A stretch of 64,000 nt of DNA, taken from NCBI GenBank assembly GCA_036898135.1, contig CM072519.1, positions 40,553,811-40,617,810 of the forward strand. Reading direction: 5' to 3'. The number at the start of each line of letters is the position of its first letter. Within the stretch, counting starts at the first letter, position 1. A model generated the notes under the pieces. The model saw only the letters and a program-made list of their open reading frames with translations, searched no databases and was not told the DNA's origin. The translations under genes and the position numbers were made by a program. This stretch comes from Oncomelania hupensis. Lineage: Eukaryota > Mollusca > Gastropoda > Littorinimorpha > Pomatiopsidae. Shown here one piece after another: positions 45,299 to 55,810 of this stretch.

Positions 45299-45400
45299 GC
45301 TTCTGGAAAGTTCTTTTCTGGAAAGTTCTTGACTGAAAAGTTCTTTTTCTAGAAAGTTCTTGACTGTGCTGTACCTTTCTAGACTGTTCTAGAACAGCAC
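45299..45400 (-). promoter_or_regulatory. Cluster of heat-shock-element-like motifs in the leader
   Basis: TTCTGGAAAGTTC occurs at 45301-45313 and 45316-45328, TTCTAGAAAGTTC at 45347-45359, and TTCTAGAAC at 45387-45395. Each of the first three is a perfect alternating nTTCnnGAAnnTTC trimer, the binding form of heat shock factor. They lie immediately upstream of the Gag ATG in the untranslated leader. They may be functional or a by-product of short tandem duplication. Confidence 0.4.
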
Positions 45401-45803
45401 GCTCTCTGCAGTAGCGCTGATGCTTGTCACTAGTCGCCTTCGCTGACGCAGGCCCCGCTGTCCTCGTCGTATGCGACGCTGCACAACGCTGGTGTTGATG
45501 TATACGCTCCTGTGCTGAAGTAGACGCGACGTCCGCTCGCCGCTCTCTGTAACACTGGCGATGTAGCTCCGAGACTGTCCCTCGACGTAGTCTTACGGCA
45601 GCCACGTAGTCCCGATCTGTTGTTCGCTCACGAAGCAACTCTTCGGCGACTACACGCCCTTGCAGCCAACCCGAACCTATCGGTGATGTAGTCCCAGTAT
45701 GTTGGCCCCTCTCGACGCAACTCGTTGGCGGCTACGCTCGATGACTGCCTCTCGTAACGTTGACTCGCTTGTTGTAGCAGTTGAACCCTTGGCTATGGCG
45801 TGA

Positions 45804-45821
45804 ATCCCGGCTTGGCCCCCA
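45804..45821 (-). promoter_or_regulatory. Primer-binding site
   Basis: Three bases inside the 5' LTR, the minus strand reads TGGGGGCCAAGCCGGGAT, starting with the TGG that pairs with a tRNA CCA end. The complement looks like a tRNA 3' end (T-arm CCCGG, 7-nt acceptor strand, discriminator C, CCA). I cannot name the tRNA with confidence. Confidence 0.75.
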
Positions 45822-45824
45822 AAA

Positions 45825-46479
45825 TGTTACACTCCGTTTGATGTTGGTGTTTTCTATCAGTATCTGATTCAGCCCCAATGCTGAATTCCTGATAGGGTGT
45901 AACTCAGATTCGTTTATTCACGCAACCCGCTCAAGCAGCATACAAGTCACTAAGTCGACGTATGAAGTTTTCCACTTTTATTCAGCATACATCAACAACT
46001 GCATACAATTCTCAACTCAACTCAACAACAACTTCACTCTCAAATTTACTTTCCAAATCACTATCAACAACTACTCTACTTTTTTAGCAGTGCGGCGCTT
46101 ATATAGTCTCTACATACACGGGAACAAACGAGAATAATCCTACATAAAACACCACAACCAATCAAAATTAATTTCATCATCACGTGACTCACGTCATACA
46201 ACCCCATTTGGAATGGAAGCTTCCATGGTAACCAACAGAATAATCCACACGCTTCGATCGATAGTAAACAACTAATTCCCGAAAATTCTCAAACAATATC
46301 GACCAACTAAAAACACTAACGTTACACAAAGCCTCTACTAAAATCAACGCAAAATCAGATCAAAGATAAATACACTCTATTACTGCATGCGTTACAAAAT
46401 AAAACGAACAGATCTATCGCGCGCGTCACACACAACATCGTGCGCATTTCATACGCACCATTCGCGTTTCAACGTAACA
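45825..46479 (-). repeat. 5' LTR (right LTR) with promoter
   Basis: 655 bp, TGTTAC...GTAACA. Minus-strand TATA box CTATATAAGC at 46098-46107; a start site about 30 bases downstream and the AATAAA at 45913-45918 would bound the R region. The LTR contains the CACGTGACTCACGTC block (about 46179-46195), with an E-box-like core. Confidence 0.93.
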
Positions 46480-46505
46480 CTATGGGACCACCTTTACCTT
46501 TACCT
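46480..46505 (+). mobile_element. SINE-1, right part (3' tail)
   Basis: ctatg (46480-46484) is the gypsy target duplication. GGGACCACCTTTACCTTTACC then completes SINE-1, whose 3' tail is made of CCTTTA units. This tail was itself hit by SINE-2. Confidence 0.65.
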
Positions 46506-46696
46506 GGCGGCAGGGATAGCTCAGTCGTCAGAGCGCACGACTTGTGTACGTGCGTCTCGGGCGATGTGGGTTCGAATTCTGACTTCAGCAAACTATTTTG
46601 TGATTGCTGGATAGTAGTGGCCAGCGCTTTGAGAAGCTCTCTGAGCTTGTAAGTGCGCTATATAAGAGTAATCTCTTTTTACCTTTACCTTTACCT
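46490..46696 (+). mobile_element. SINE-2, tRNA-derived, 175 bp, 16-bp target duplication
   Basis: acctttacctttacct occurs at 46490-46505 and 46681-46696, bracketing 46506-46680. The head has an A box GGGATAGCTCAGTCGTCAGAG (46513-46533, 21 with the first G; core TAGCTCAG) and a B box GTGGGTTCGAATTC (46566-46579). The body has GCGCTTTGAGAAGCTC and the 3' end is GTAAGTGCGCTATATAAGAG then TAATCTC. It is short and complete. Because its target duplication lies in SINE-1's repetitive tail, part of the flanks may be pre-existing CCTTTA units. Confidence 0.75.
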
Positions 46697-46811
46697 ACTG
46701 TCTAGTGTGTACATCTGAGTCTGTCGGTCTTTTGAGTTAAGTTGTTTGTTCCTGTGCGTCTATATAATTATGTTATGTATTATAAGATACATAATAGTAT
46801 TTTTGTTGTTG

Positions 46812-46815
<4 letters not shown>
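46697..46815. other. Flank of SINE-1
   Basis: 46695-46710 is the right target duplication of SINE-1 (one mismatch to 40652-40667). Nothing else seen. Confidence 0.6.

Positions 46816-46887
<72 letters not shown>
46816..46887. repeat. (TTA)n microsatellite
   Basis: About 24 TTA units after GTT units. Confidence 0.97.
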
Positions 46888-46891
<4 letters not shown>

Positions 46892-48432
46892 TTTAATCGA
46901 AATTCGTACTACAGTCTCCCTACCAAACACCTATTCGCACAATTAAAACCATTTTGTGTGAGAAAACTATAGGAAGAAGAACTGGGTGCGCAATCTGGAA
47001 TGAAGAAACAGGAAGAGAAGAACAGCCTCGTTGGGGGTGGAGGCACACATTCTTGCGTTTCCTTCTGTGGGTTGAGAGCATAGGACGGAAGGAGGGAGGA
47101 TAGCATAAGACGGAAGGAGGGAAACGGAAGAGAGAAAATTTTATAGGCTAACTTGCGTCGACCCCCAGTCTTATAATCTTGCGGGTTTTATTGGAATCGT
47201 GTATTTTAAAGCTTCCGGCGACCGCACAGCCCTCGATGCATGAGTACCCTCGGCCTTTGTGTGTGTGTTTGCCTGAAGGTTGTGACTTCATCGTCTTCAT
47301 ATAACGAACTTTGCATGTGCAGTGACTTATTGCTCCTTAACTGTTGTTTTTATGTCTGTATGTAAGTCTCCCTCCTTGCATCTCTCTGTTATCTCCTCCT
47401 GGTGCCTGGATGTCGTTGGAACTTTGGTTGTTGTTGTTGTTGCATCAATTTTTATTCATCAGATTAACATAAGTTGTACTGATAACTTTGGACATTTGTC
47501 CTTTTATTACACAAATCAAGTAAAATTTCAATAAAATATTAGGCTCATTGCCTAGGGGAGCATTTTAGCAGAATTGGCTATATATGGAATCTTGATAATA
47601 ACTCTTTGTCTGCTGGATCTTTTGTGCGTGTTATACGTGTTTTGAGTTGATAGTTCTAATTCTGCCTTTATGATGAAAGTAGTTCAAGTTATAGAATACC
47701 TTTATTTCGCGCAGAATTTGTTAATGAAAAAACGCCGACAAAACGGATATCTTTGAAACCGACCTCTTTATATCAGTTATAAAGGTAACATGAAACAAAT
47801 AACGGAATGCAAAATACAGATTACATAATTGAATTATAAGTAACAATGGATTGCACGAAGTAATAACCGGACGTCAGTACACTACACACTCACACCCACA
47901 CACGCACACCCCCCACCCCCCCACCGCCCCACACACACACATTATGCACTTAATGAACGCTATAATTGTAACAACTGCAGAAATTGAAGAAAGGCATACA
48001 ATAATCAACATTTCCGGTTCCGGTCTCCTTTAGAAATCATAACAAGGACATGAAGTAAAAAAAAAAAAAAAGGAAAAACATTGTTTCTGGATCCGGTATC
48101 GTTAGAACTCTCGCGCCGTCTTGCGCCGTTTATGCGAGATGCGAATTGGCGCCTATTAAAATGCAATCTTACTATCTTACCACCTTGCAGGCACAGGGCC
48201 GTGTGAGAGGGTCGTGGCATGAGAACCGTTAACGATAACCAACCCAGGCATGCACTGGGATGACTCCACACCTGCATACATACAGCATATTATTTTTGCA
48301 CTTCTCTCTTTGCCCCATAAATCTTTAGGTCCGTCGACTGTGTTTGGGCTGTGCTGCCTTGTGTTTCCATGTTGACGTGTTATTGTTTTTAGTGTGAGCA
48401 CAGTGCGGAAGGACATTCTCGTTTGTGAAGTT
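46888..48432. other. Unassigned DNA, ~1.5 kb
   Basis: No gene. A CA/C-rich stretch lies at 47885-47940, and an A-run at 48057-48071. Confidence 0.35.
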
Positions 48433-48800
48433 ATTTTGTTCTTATACAGCGCACTTACCAGCGCAAAGAGTTGTTTAAGGCCCTGTTCCAGATCAATATC
48501 TAGCTCGAATCGCCCAAGACGCCAGCTTGTGTCTTCAAGCGCACAGTTAAGCGACCCGGATAACTGAGCCACTGTGATCGACGGAAATACGTGCGTTTTA
48601 TTAGACCTGCTCCATTTTGGACAGAATGATCGAGTTCTTTAAAGTGGCTCTGCGGCTACACGAGAGACATGGACCAACGCTTATCGAGAATACATAAAAT
48701 CGACCCTTGTGAGGACGAAAAACAACCCTCTCGGCACCATCGATGTTTGAATCCAGGTTCTCCGGTACACCAGGCGAGGATTCTACCACTGACTCAGTGT
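48433..48800 (-). mobile_element. SINE-3, diverged full-length copy with tRNA-Gly-like head
   Basis: The left part, ATACAGCGCACTTACCAGCG, GACGCCAGCTTGTGTCTTC and AAGCGCACAGTTAAGCG, aligns with the body of the SINE-3 copy at 62753-63172. At the right end, on the minus strand, CAGTGGTAGAATCCTCGCCTG (core AGTGGTAGAATCCTCGCC, 48772-48790) matches the A box to anticodon loop (GCC) of tRNA-Gly. ACCTGGATTCAAAC is a decayed B box. It is a SINE, not a tRNA gene, since no acceptor stem forms. Confidence 0.6.
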
Positions 48801-49059
48801 AATACACTAAGTACGTTCTCGTTTTATCACCGGTTTACCTAATCTCCATTGTTCAGGATCATTTCCATACATCAGATCTCATACTAGAGGCTATGTCCTC
48901 CAACATTTTCTCTCTTCTGATGGCACTTATAATTATATTTGTTTTAGTACACATTTTTTCTGTAGTGCAGATGAGCTACAAATTAAAGGTGATGGAGGAT
49001 TTGTGGTCAGAAAAGCTATATCTACAAGGTTTCAATGCTCGTACTGGGTGCGGTCAATC
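48801..49059. other. Unassigned DNA
   Basis: Nothing recognised. Confidence 0.35.
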
Positions 49060-49255
49060 AAAAATAAAATAAAAATGAAATTCGATTTCTTTTCCGTGTT
49101 CTAATAGCGATCTCCCTGTCTTTACACTACACGTTAGAGTGATAGATGTGTGAAACGCGTGAGCGTGTATTTTGGTACACAAATCGCCGCTCTTTGAGCC
49201 TTAAGTCGTTATTGGAAAAGTGCGTCAATAGCATTCGGAATTATTATAATATTAA
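49060..49255 (+). mobile_element. SINE-4 body copy
   Basis: ATTCGATTTCTTTTCCGTG, ATAGCGATCTCCCTGTC, GAGCGTGTATTTTGGTAC and CGTCAATAGCATTCGGAA match the body of SINE-4 at 38970-39160, with a short ATTAT tail. The tRNA head is absent. Confidence 0.65.
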
Positions 49256-50679
49256 GACTTACAAGCTGACCTTTTAGGTTAAAGTTGTAAGACCTGATAT
49301 AAGGTAAATGATGTATAAAATCTCGGGATACAAATTAATTTTCTAGTCAAACTTCAAATCAACTTCCTTAGATCTGAAGAATAAAACTTAAATCAATCAA
49401 GCCCACCGTTTACAATCTTTCTCGGTGTTTCTCAATGTTTATGGGGAGAAAAAAACCCATCGTAACTTCGAGGTGATTTCCACGGGGTGGATCTGTGGGC
49501 TACAACGTTCTGTTGGGGTCTTGGCGCTGCTGACTTGCATTACACTAAACGACAGAACTGCGGTTACTTTTTTGTTTAAAGTTGATAGATGTTTATTTCT
49601 GAAATAATAGATAATTCCCCTCAGCACGTGTTGGCGTTATTAATTTCCTGTTAAACCGCTGACGTTAAAGGGAAGATCGCGAAGCGCTAGTGGATGTGAG
49701 TGGTGTGGTGATGATGACGAAGGAAGCCAGTGTTGAAGGAGTAGTAATGATGAGGAGCACACTGGAGTTGGGGAATGAGGTGTTGGAGAAGGGGCTCCTG
49801 TTGCTCTGGGATAACGCATTTAAATCTGGGACATAACGGTTTTAATTCTAAAGCGGATGACATTTGTTTGAAGAGATATAATTAAATATAATTATTTTAC
49901 ATTTGTATGCTTGTGGGCAAGGTGGGCGATGAGGGGGAGAGAAAAGGGGGTGGGGGAGATGAGGCGAGACGAAGGTGTCCGAACTAGTGGAACATGAGTG
50001 CTTTACGATTTATTTGTTTAAACTGTCCCGTTTTGTGGGTTTATATGTATGTGTGGATGTGCATGCATGTATATGCGCGCGGTCTTACATGTTTGTGTAT
50101 ATGTATGCGCGCGCGCGTGCGTATCTGCGTGTGTGCGTGCGTTTGTGGTAAAGAGTGAAATGCATTAGTACGCTGTTTGGCTGTTTACTTTTATCTTATC
50201 AGCTTAAGATGCCATTTCAGAAGTGTTTTGGCTATCTGCTCGGTGCCACGTAAATGCCAGAGATGAATGCTTATGAACCCATGTCACATATTTCTGCCGT
50301 CGTTAGGGGCCACGCTGAATGGCGTACTGTTTTGTTGCGTGGCCTACAATTCTCCACAGAAAGACAGCGGTAATCGCGGGCTATGTAGTTTGCCGAGGCT
50401 ATGAAGAAAGAGCAAGTGAGAGGAGGGAATGAAGGACAAGGACCGGTAGTTGGTCGCAGTATTGAAACTATTGTTCTTCATCCTTAGTACAAGATACAAG
50501 TTAATTTATTGTCTTCAGATAAACAAAGACATTTTTGCAATCCACTTAAGTGTGGTTTACTGTTCTCATGCCGGAAAATTGGTGTTAACGATTAACCAAA
50601 GAAAGAAACAAGACCTCTTCTATCCTCCGTTGATAAGCCGATTCCACATTAAAGGGTGTCGAATCTATTGTTAGTTCCA
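49256..50679. other. Unassigned DNA
   Basis: GCGC/GTGC alternating purine-pyrimidine run at 50090-50150. No gene recognised. Confidence 0.35.
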
Positions 50680-51300
50680 GAGCTGTAAAGCTCGGAAACT
50701 ACTGTTGTTGGCTATGGGCGTCCGGCGTCCGTCCTCCTTCCAGCGTCTGTGCGTCCGGCGTCCTGAGATGACATTTGCGCATTTTTCTCTGAAATTAATG
50801 GACGGGATTTCTTTGAAACTTGGTATTTAGTTAAGAGATAGTGAACCCTACCAGATAACCAAAAAAAAAAAAAAATTATGCAATTTTGGTGACGTCATTA
50901 TGTGTGTTTGTGTTTTTTTTTTTAAACCCAAAAATCCTATTTTCTCCCAAACTACTGGAGGGATTTTCGTGGTACATACTTAGACTTTCCCTATATGCCT
51001 CCAACATTAAACCAAAATAATGCAAATCAAATTATTAATCATTATAACGTCACCTTTAAAAACAAAAAATTAACGTTTCCTTTAAACGTTATATGCAATG
51101 AGAGTGTACAGGTGCGTTGAACCTTAGTCAAAACGTATGTATGTCGAGTGACGTCATCGTGATGAAGTAATATTTTCATTTAGTTATTTATTTTGCGCAC
51201 GTTTCCCTTAAACTAATGACCGGATTTCTTTGAAACTCGGTATATAGTTAGTGTGTGTGTGTGAGAGAGAGAGAGAGAGGGGCGGGGAGAGAGAGAGAGT
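50680..51300. repeat. Dispersed repeat with recurring TTTCTTTGAAACT modules
   Basis: Starts with CAGAGCTGTAAAGCTCGG, which can form a small hairpin, then GGCGTCCGTC/GCGTCCGGCGTCC repeats. Three related modules follow: GACGGGATTTCTTTGAAACT (50802-50821), an ACTACTGGAGGGATTTTCG version (50953-50971), and ACCGGATTTCTTTGAAACT (51211-51229). A GT/GA run closes it (51247-51300). Class unknown. Confidence 0.45.
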
Positions 51301-53859
51301 ACGCGAGGGAACTCTGCGCCCGTTAGGTTCCCGCACTTGTTTTTTGTTCTGTCTTTTTTTTTTCTCCATCATTAAAATTTGTTGTCTGATCAGTGAGTAA
51401 AAACTCATAAACTCTCATGCATAGTTTTGAGGACGAAATTTTTATGCACAATAATATCGTGACAGAACAACAACCACGAAGAAAGTGTTTAAGGGCGTCG
51501 TCCGGAATGAGTGCCAAAACTTTCCAAATGCCAACAGTACATGTTCTTTGCTTGTTTTAAAACTGCAGAAAGTGTAGGTACGTCAGGGTTTTAATGTAAA
51601 AGCACTGTCCTCTTTTGCACATCCTTGTCTCCTCTCCTCAATCTTCCTACCTTTATTTTATTTTGTTTGACATGTAAACGTACCCTCATTTACCGCCACC
51701 TCCGTCTCACTCAACCCCACCCTCTTTTCTTAAATGGAAACCTTAATTTCAATCCTAATTTCAACCTTACAGTGGTTTTTTGTCTTCTCCCCACTTCTAT
51801 TATTCCAAAATAGAAGAAAGAAACTGTTTTAATGGAAACACTCCTTCCTCCCACTCGCCGCTCCTACCCCCCCTCCACCCCCATCCTCCCTTCCCCAACC
51901 CCCATCCCCTTTCCTTGCTCCTGCTTTTATCTGCCTTTCTAATGCCAAAAATAGTTTATTTTCTGTTCCAATCCGCACAAAGTCTAAACAGTTTGTTTTA
52001 ATGAAATATTACCCCTTACGCTTCCGCCATCTTCCCCTCTTCCCTGCTTTTAATTTCTCTTCCAGTTCCAGTGCCAAACAACAGTTTCTTCGCTGTGGCC
52101 AAACCCCCAGAAAATCTATTATTTAACAGATTTTGATAGAAGGCGCAAGTGTGGAATGAAGGTAATCGGGACCATCTATCTGTCATAGAAACACGTGCCT
52201 TTCCGTTTCTTCCTGCCTAGTTTCTTCCCAGTTAAAAGCGCACCTCGTGCCAGGTCCAATCCGCCTATGTCTGATTGTTTCCCGTCAATGGCTCCGATTC
52301 CAGTTGTAAGCTGTTGTATTGATCCCCTACCACTTAACCCCTCCCCCCACCCACCCCCATTCCCCACCCCTCACATAAACACACACACACACTCACACTC
52401 ACACACACACTTCCAAATCCCCACAGCAGAGGCATTGTTGTTTCGAAATCATCATCACTGCCCTCCATCTTCCCACTCCCGTCTCCACCACCGACCCTTC
52501 TTCTTCTCTTCCTCAGATTAGTGGTATTATTTGTTTTAAATTAGTCCTGCAGCTTTTAGTTTTTAAATTATCCCAACCTCCACCCACCTCATTAGTCCCC
52601 GCCTCTCCCACTTACACATTAATCATCCCATTGTCTTAGAAATTAAAAAAAAAATTAACCGACAGCGCTATAGCTAATTAATTACGAGAATTAGAAGAAA
52701 GACGTCATACATTCATACGTCATCATATATTCTCCAAGAACGATAAGCCCGTTTTCGCACGCTTTACCAAACCTTCATCTTCTTCATCATCACCATCCCA
52801 AAACTAAGTTGTTGTTTTGTTTGTTTTTAATTCTTCTTCAGTCCTAATATCCCCCTTCTCCCTTTCCAACCCGTCCCCTTCTAGCCCCCCCCCCCCCACC
52901 CCCTCCTCCACCTCTCTCCCTTACATCGTACTCCATACCAGAAGATTTTCAACACATCATTCCCACATCTTTCCACCCCCACCCGGTACCCCAGCCCTTA
53001 CTCCTCCTCACATACCGCAAAGACTTTCGGCACATTATATTGTGTTTTTTTCTTTCTTTCCTCTGCGAGAAAAGCTGGCAGCGGCGGAACGTTTATTTGC
53101 AGAAAATTTTGTCGCGGCGTTGCTGAAAGAGCTAGCGTACGAGCACCTGCACCTCAAAGGGAGGAAAATGATAAGGAGAAGATGGATGCGTTGGTGGAAA
53201 GGTTAAGGAGGAAGGGAGCTGTTTGTGGGTAAGGGGTTGGGAAGGAAGAGATAGAGAGAGAGGGTGAAGGAGGGTCGGGATGCGGTTGGGATGTGTCAAA
53301 GTAGGATTTTTTTCCCCCAAACGCAGCCACATAGAATTTGACTCGTGAATTGGTTCTTTCATTAACTAAAGAAATGATTAGGCACTATGAACGGGTGGTG
53401 GGGTAGATTTTGGGAGTGTGAGGAAGGTTGAAATCCGATTGTTAATGGAGGTTACGGTTGAGGCGGAGTGACAAAGACTGAGATAGTACAAGGAAGGGAA
53501 AAAAAACAACAGATCAAGATAGAAAAAGGGTACGCTTTCACTTTAGTATAAAACATTTGAAGTTCTCAGAGCTACTCAAAAGCCCCCATTCCCACCCTCA
53601 CACCCCCTTCTGTTGAAATAAAAACCCTTGGCATTGTAAGGTTTATCCGTGTGGTATAAATGGATTCGGACAACAGTCATTTCCCTGCTCTCTTCCTTGA
53701 CTTCCGGTACATGCTGTTTAGGATAGGAAACTCCCATTTTCTGGCCTCATGCGAGACGGTTTCTGCCTCTTGTTCTTCATCTTCTTTTTTCTTGTCCTTC
53801 TTCTTTCATGCGAGTCGGTTTCTACATCTTCTTGTTGTTGTTGTAGATTTAATAATAAT
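51301..53859. other. Unassigned DNA, ~2.6 kb, pyrimidine-rich
   Basis: Long C/T-rich stretches (51840-51920, 52320-52420, 52860-52990) alternate with AT-rich DNA. Numerous proline/serine frames are compositional. CA-rich 52376-52410. No gene. Confidence 0.35.
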
Positions 53860-53867
53860 AATAATAA

Positions 53868-53937
<70 letters not shown>

Positions 53938-53938
53938 T
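53853..53938. repeat. (TAA)n(TAG)n microsatellite
   Basis: About five TAA units then about 24 TAG units. Confidence 0.97.
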
Positions 53939-53962
53939 TATGTTGTTGTTGTATTCATTTTT

Positions 53963-54040
53963 ATCCTCACCTCAATTTGGCTCGGAAGAGTCCGCTGGAC
54001 CTAAAGCAATAATCATGTAATGTAATGTAATCCTCACCTC
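53963..54040 (+). mobile_element. RepA copy A8, 56-bp insertion with 11-bp target duplication
   Basis: atcctcacctc at 53963-53973 and 54030-54040 brackets only 56 bases: the last part of RepA (TTTGGCTCGGAAGAG, TCCGCTGGACCTAAAGCAA) and a TAATCATGTAATGTAATGTA tail identical to that of A3. A nearly complete 5' truncation that still has perfect flanks. Confidence 0.88.
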
Positions 54041-54182
54041 TGCCTCTTGTCTTCTTCCGTTTGAAATTCGAACTCGCAGCGCGACCCAGGCAAAAAGAGA
54101 ATAGGGTTCAACACCCCTCTGCCTCATCCCCTAGTCCTAATCGTAATCTGAGTGTATAGATCCAATACGGCAATATGCACTG

Positions 54183-54420
54183 AAACAACGTCACCAGAGC
54201 ATCAGGCCTTGCAAAGACCATCCTGCAAGGCACGGTGCAAGGAGGCAGAAGAAGAGGATGACGGAAAAAGAGGTGGGAGGACAACATTCGAGAATGGACT
54301 GGCTTGACACTGAGCGAAGCCATGAGGGTTGCTGAGGACAGAAAAAGAAGGAATACGATGTTTAAACGATCATCTATGGTGCCCGAACGACTTTCTGGTT
54401 ACGGGAGAGGATAGGATAAG
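54183..54420 (+). pseudogene. RTE-type LINE, RT C-terminus and tail
   Basis: Plus-strand reading gives VTRASGLAKTILQGT-like sequence, VQGGRRRG, then a diverged RW/EDNIRE region and AEDRK...SMV, ending in GGTTACGGGAGAGGATAGGA. It matches the minus-strand copies at 852-985 and 5431-6062. Frames are broken by substitutions and indels. The ATAGG-type tail is short (54408-54420). Confidence 0.7.
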
Positions 54421-54439
54421 ATACTGAAACCACGTTGAT

Positions 54440-54562
54440 AAGCATAGCCAGACGACCATCGCTAACGGTCATTTTCATAGATGGGTCCACCAGGGATCGA
54501 ACCCTGCATCCCCCTGGAACATGAGATCGACGCTCTACCGGCTGAGCTAGATCAGTGTATCG
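54440..54562 (-). mobile_element. tRNA-derived SINE head (minus strand)
   Basis: The minus strand has TAGCTCAGCCGGTAGAGCG (A box, 54532-54550) and GCAGGGTTCGATCCCTGG (B box, 54491-54508). The B stem CAGGG/CCCTG is intact, but the anticodon arm is expanded and there is no acceptor stem, so it is a SINE promoter rather than a tRNA gene. Confidence 0.65.
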
Positions 54563-54894
54563 GAGGCGGTTGGTGGGAAGGGTGGTCTGTTTTGGGTTAT
54601 CCGAAACGTTCTGATCGCGGGAGAAATGTTTCCGTACAATATTTTCGCACCTTGGGCAGAAGGGCGCGATGATTATTTTCATAAACGTTAGCGAAGAGGT
54701 TGAACAGACAGAACTCTGCTGCCTATGGACTGTGGGTGGGCTACAGCGGCTTGTTGTTGCTGCTGCTGCTGCTGCTGTGTATGACACATTGTTAGGTTAT
54801 GGTGATGGAAGGGTTAAAGAACGCGAGGGTAGGGCAATGTTGCCGAAGAAATGATATGCCAAGTGTGTGTATTATTTATTTAAAGAAGTGATGG
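54563..54894. other. Unassigned DNA
   Basis: A (TGC)n run lies at 54755-54777. No gene. Confidence 0.35.
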
Positions 54895-54899
54895 ATAAT

Positions 54900-54954
<55 letters not shown>

Positions 54955-54957
54955 TTA
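54895..54957. repeat. (TTTA)n microsatellite
   Basis: About 15 tetranucleotide units. Confidence 0.97.
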
Positions 54958-55535
54958 TTTATCTTGCTTTTGTTTGGGAACACGGTGCGTGGGATAAGTC
55001 CATAGAACGATTTGCGGAGTTGGTTTATGGGTAGAAGGTGGAATCTTTAAAATTGATTAGTTAACATCTTTCTATATATTAGTTAGTTAACATCTATCTA
55101 TATATTTCTTCAATTCAATCTACTATAAAAAGGTAAATGGAAACATGCTGTAGTTCACTGATGAGATAAACAGTGTGTTATGTGTCTTTTAACGCGTTCT
55201 CTCTAACATTGTTTGCCTGTATAGTATTTTTTGGCGTTGGGGTTATTTAATCTCCTCAATATTAATTTTCGTGAGCTGTCTCCTCTCTCCTCTTCTTCCC
55301 ATCACTCCTCAAATCCCCCCCAATGCTCACCCCACCTCCATCTCACCTTCTACTGGCCCCGCCCCAGTGACTTAGATCACTGTCATGGCTCAACAGTATT
55401 CTATAGTTTCCTTCTTCGGGATAGCTTCTTATATTTTCTGTGTTATACACGCAGAATCTTTGCCACTGTGCCTTTATTGAAAATGAACAAAAAAATAAGC
55501 ATGCGCAAAAAGAGCGTAGAATGCCGCAAAAAGGA

Positions 55536-55539
<4 letters not shown>
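54958..55539. other. Unassigned DNA
   Basis: TTAGTTAACATCTNTCTATATAT is repeated in tandem (about 55058-55079 and 55080-55108). No gene. Confidence 0.4.
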
Positions 55540-55586
<47 letters not shown>

Positions 55587-55602
55587 AGAGAGAGAGAGAG
55601 AG
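55540..55602. repeat. (GA)n microsatellite
   Basis: GA units with a GGGAGG interruption. Confidence 0.96.
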
Positions 55603-55810
55603 TGGAAGGGAGTGATAAAGAGAAAATAAAGAGGAAAAGAGAAAACAAAGGAGGAAAACCTGTCTTGTTTTGGCAGATGTTAATTTTGCTGTTTGATTGC
55701 TGTTTTGCTGTGTAATTGGTTATTATTGTTGGATCCGTTATTTTGGGGTCGTGGAATGTGCGTGGTGATGGATGGAGGCGGTAGTTGTTGTGTTTTTTTT
55801 CTGGGAGGAG

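Larger units (their letters stand above)
40930..46479 (-). mobile_element. Gmr1-like Ty3/gypsy LTR retrotransposon, 5550 bp, non-autonomous
   Basis: Complete at its ends: two 655-bp LTRs (40930-41584, 45825-46479) with TGTTAC...GTAACA termini, differing at 3 positions, and a 5-bp target duplication ctatg (40925-40929, 46480-46484). Transcription runs right to left. Internal order is leader, Gag-protease (45292-43676), integrase (to 42395), RT remnant (to 41840), 3' non-coding repeats and purine tract. Integrase before RT is the domain order of Gmr1-like elements; a SCAN-like capsid agrees with this. RT core and RNase H are deleted and two in-frame stops interrupt pol. The near-identical LTRs indicate recent insertion, so the copy was presumably mobilised in trans. 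It interrupts SINE-1. Confidence 0.9.

Noticed and set aside
45285..45638. 117-codon upstream frame in the gypsy leader
   Set aside because: Different frame from Gag, its RTFQK repeats derive from the AGTTCTTTTC tandem units, and no retroviral domain is present.
48735..48800. tRNA-Gly(GCC) gene on the minus strand
   Set aside because: A box and anticodon loop match, but the B box is decayed, there is no acceptor stem, and it abuts SINE-3 body sequence.
54491..54550. tRNA gene on the minus strand
   Set aside because: Good A and B boxes but an expanded anticodon arm and no acceptor stem; interpreted as a SINE head.
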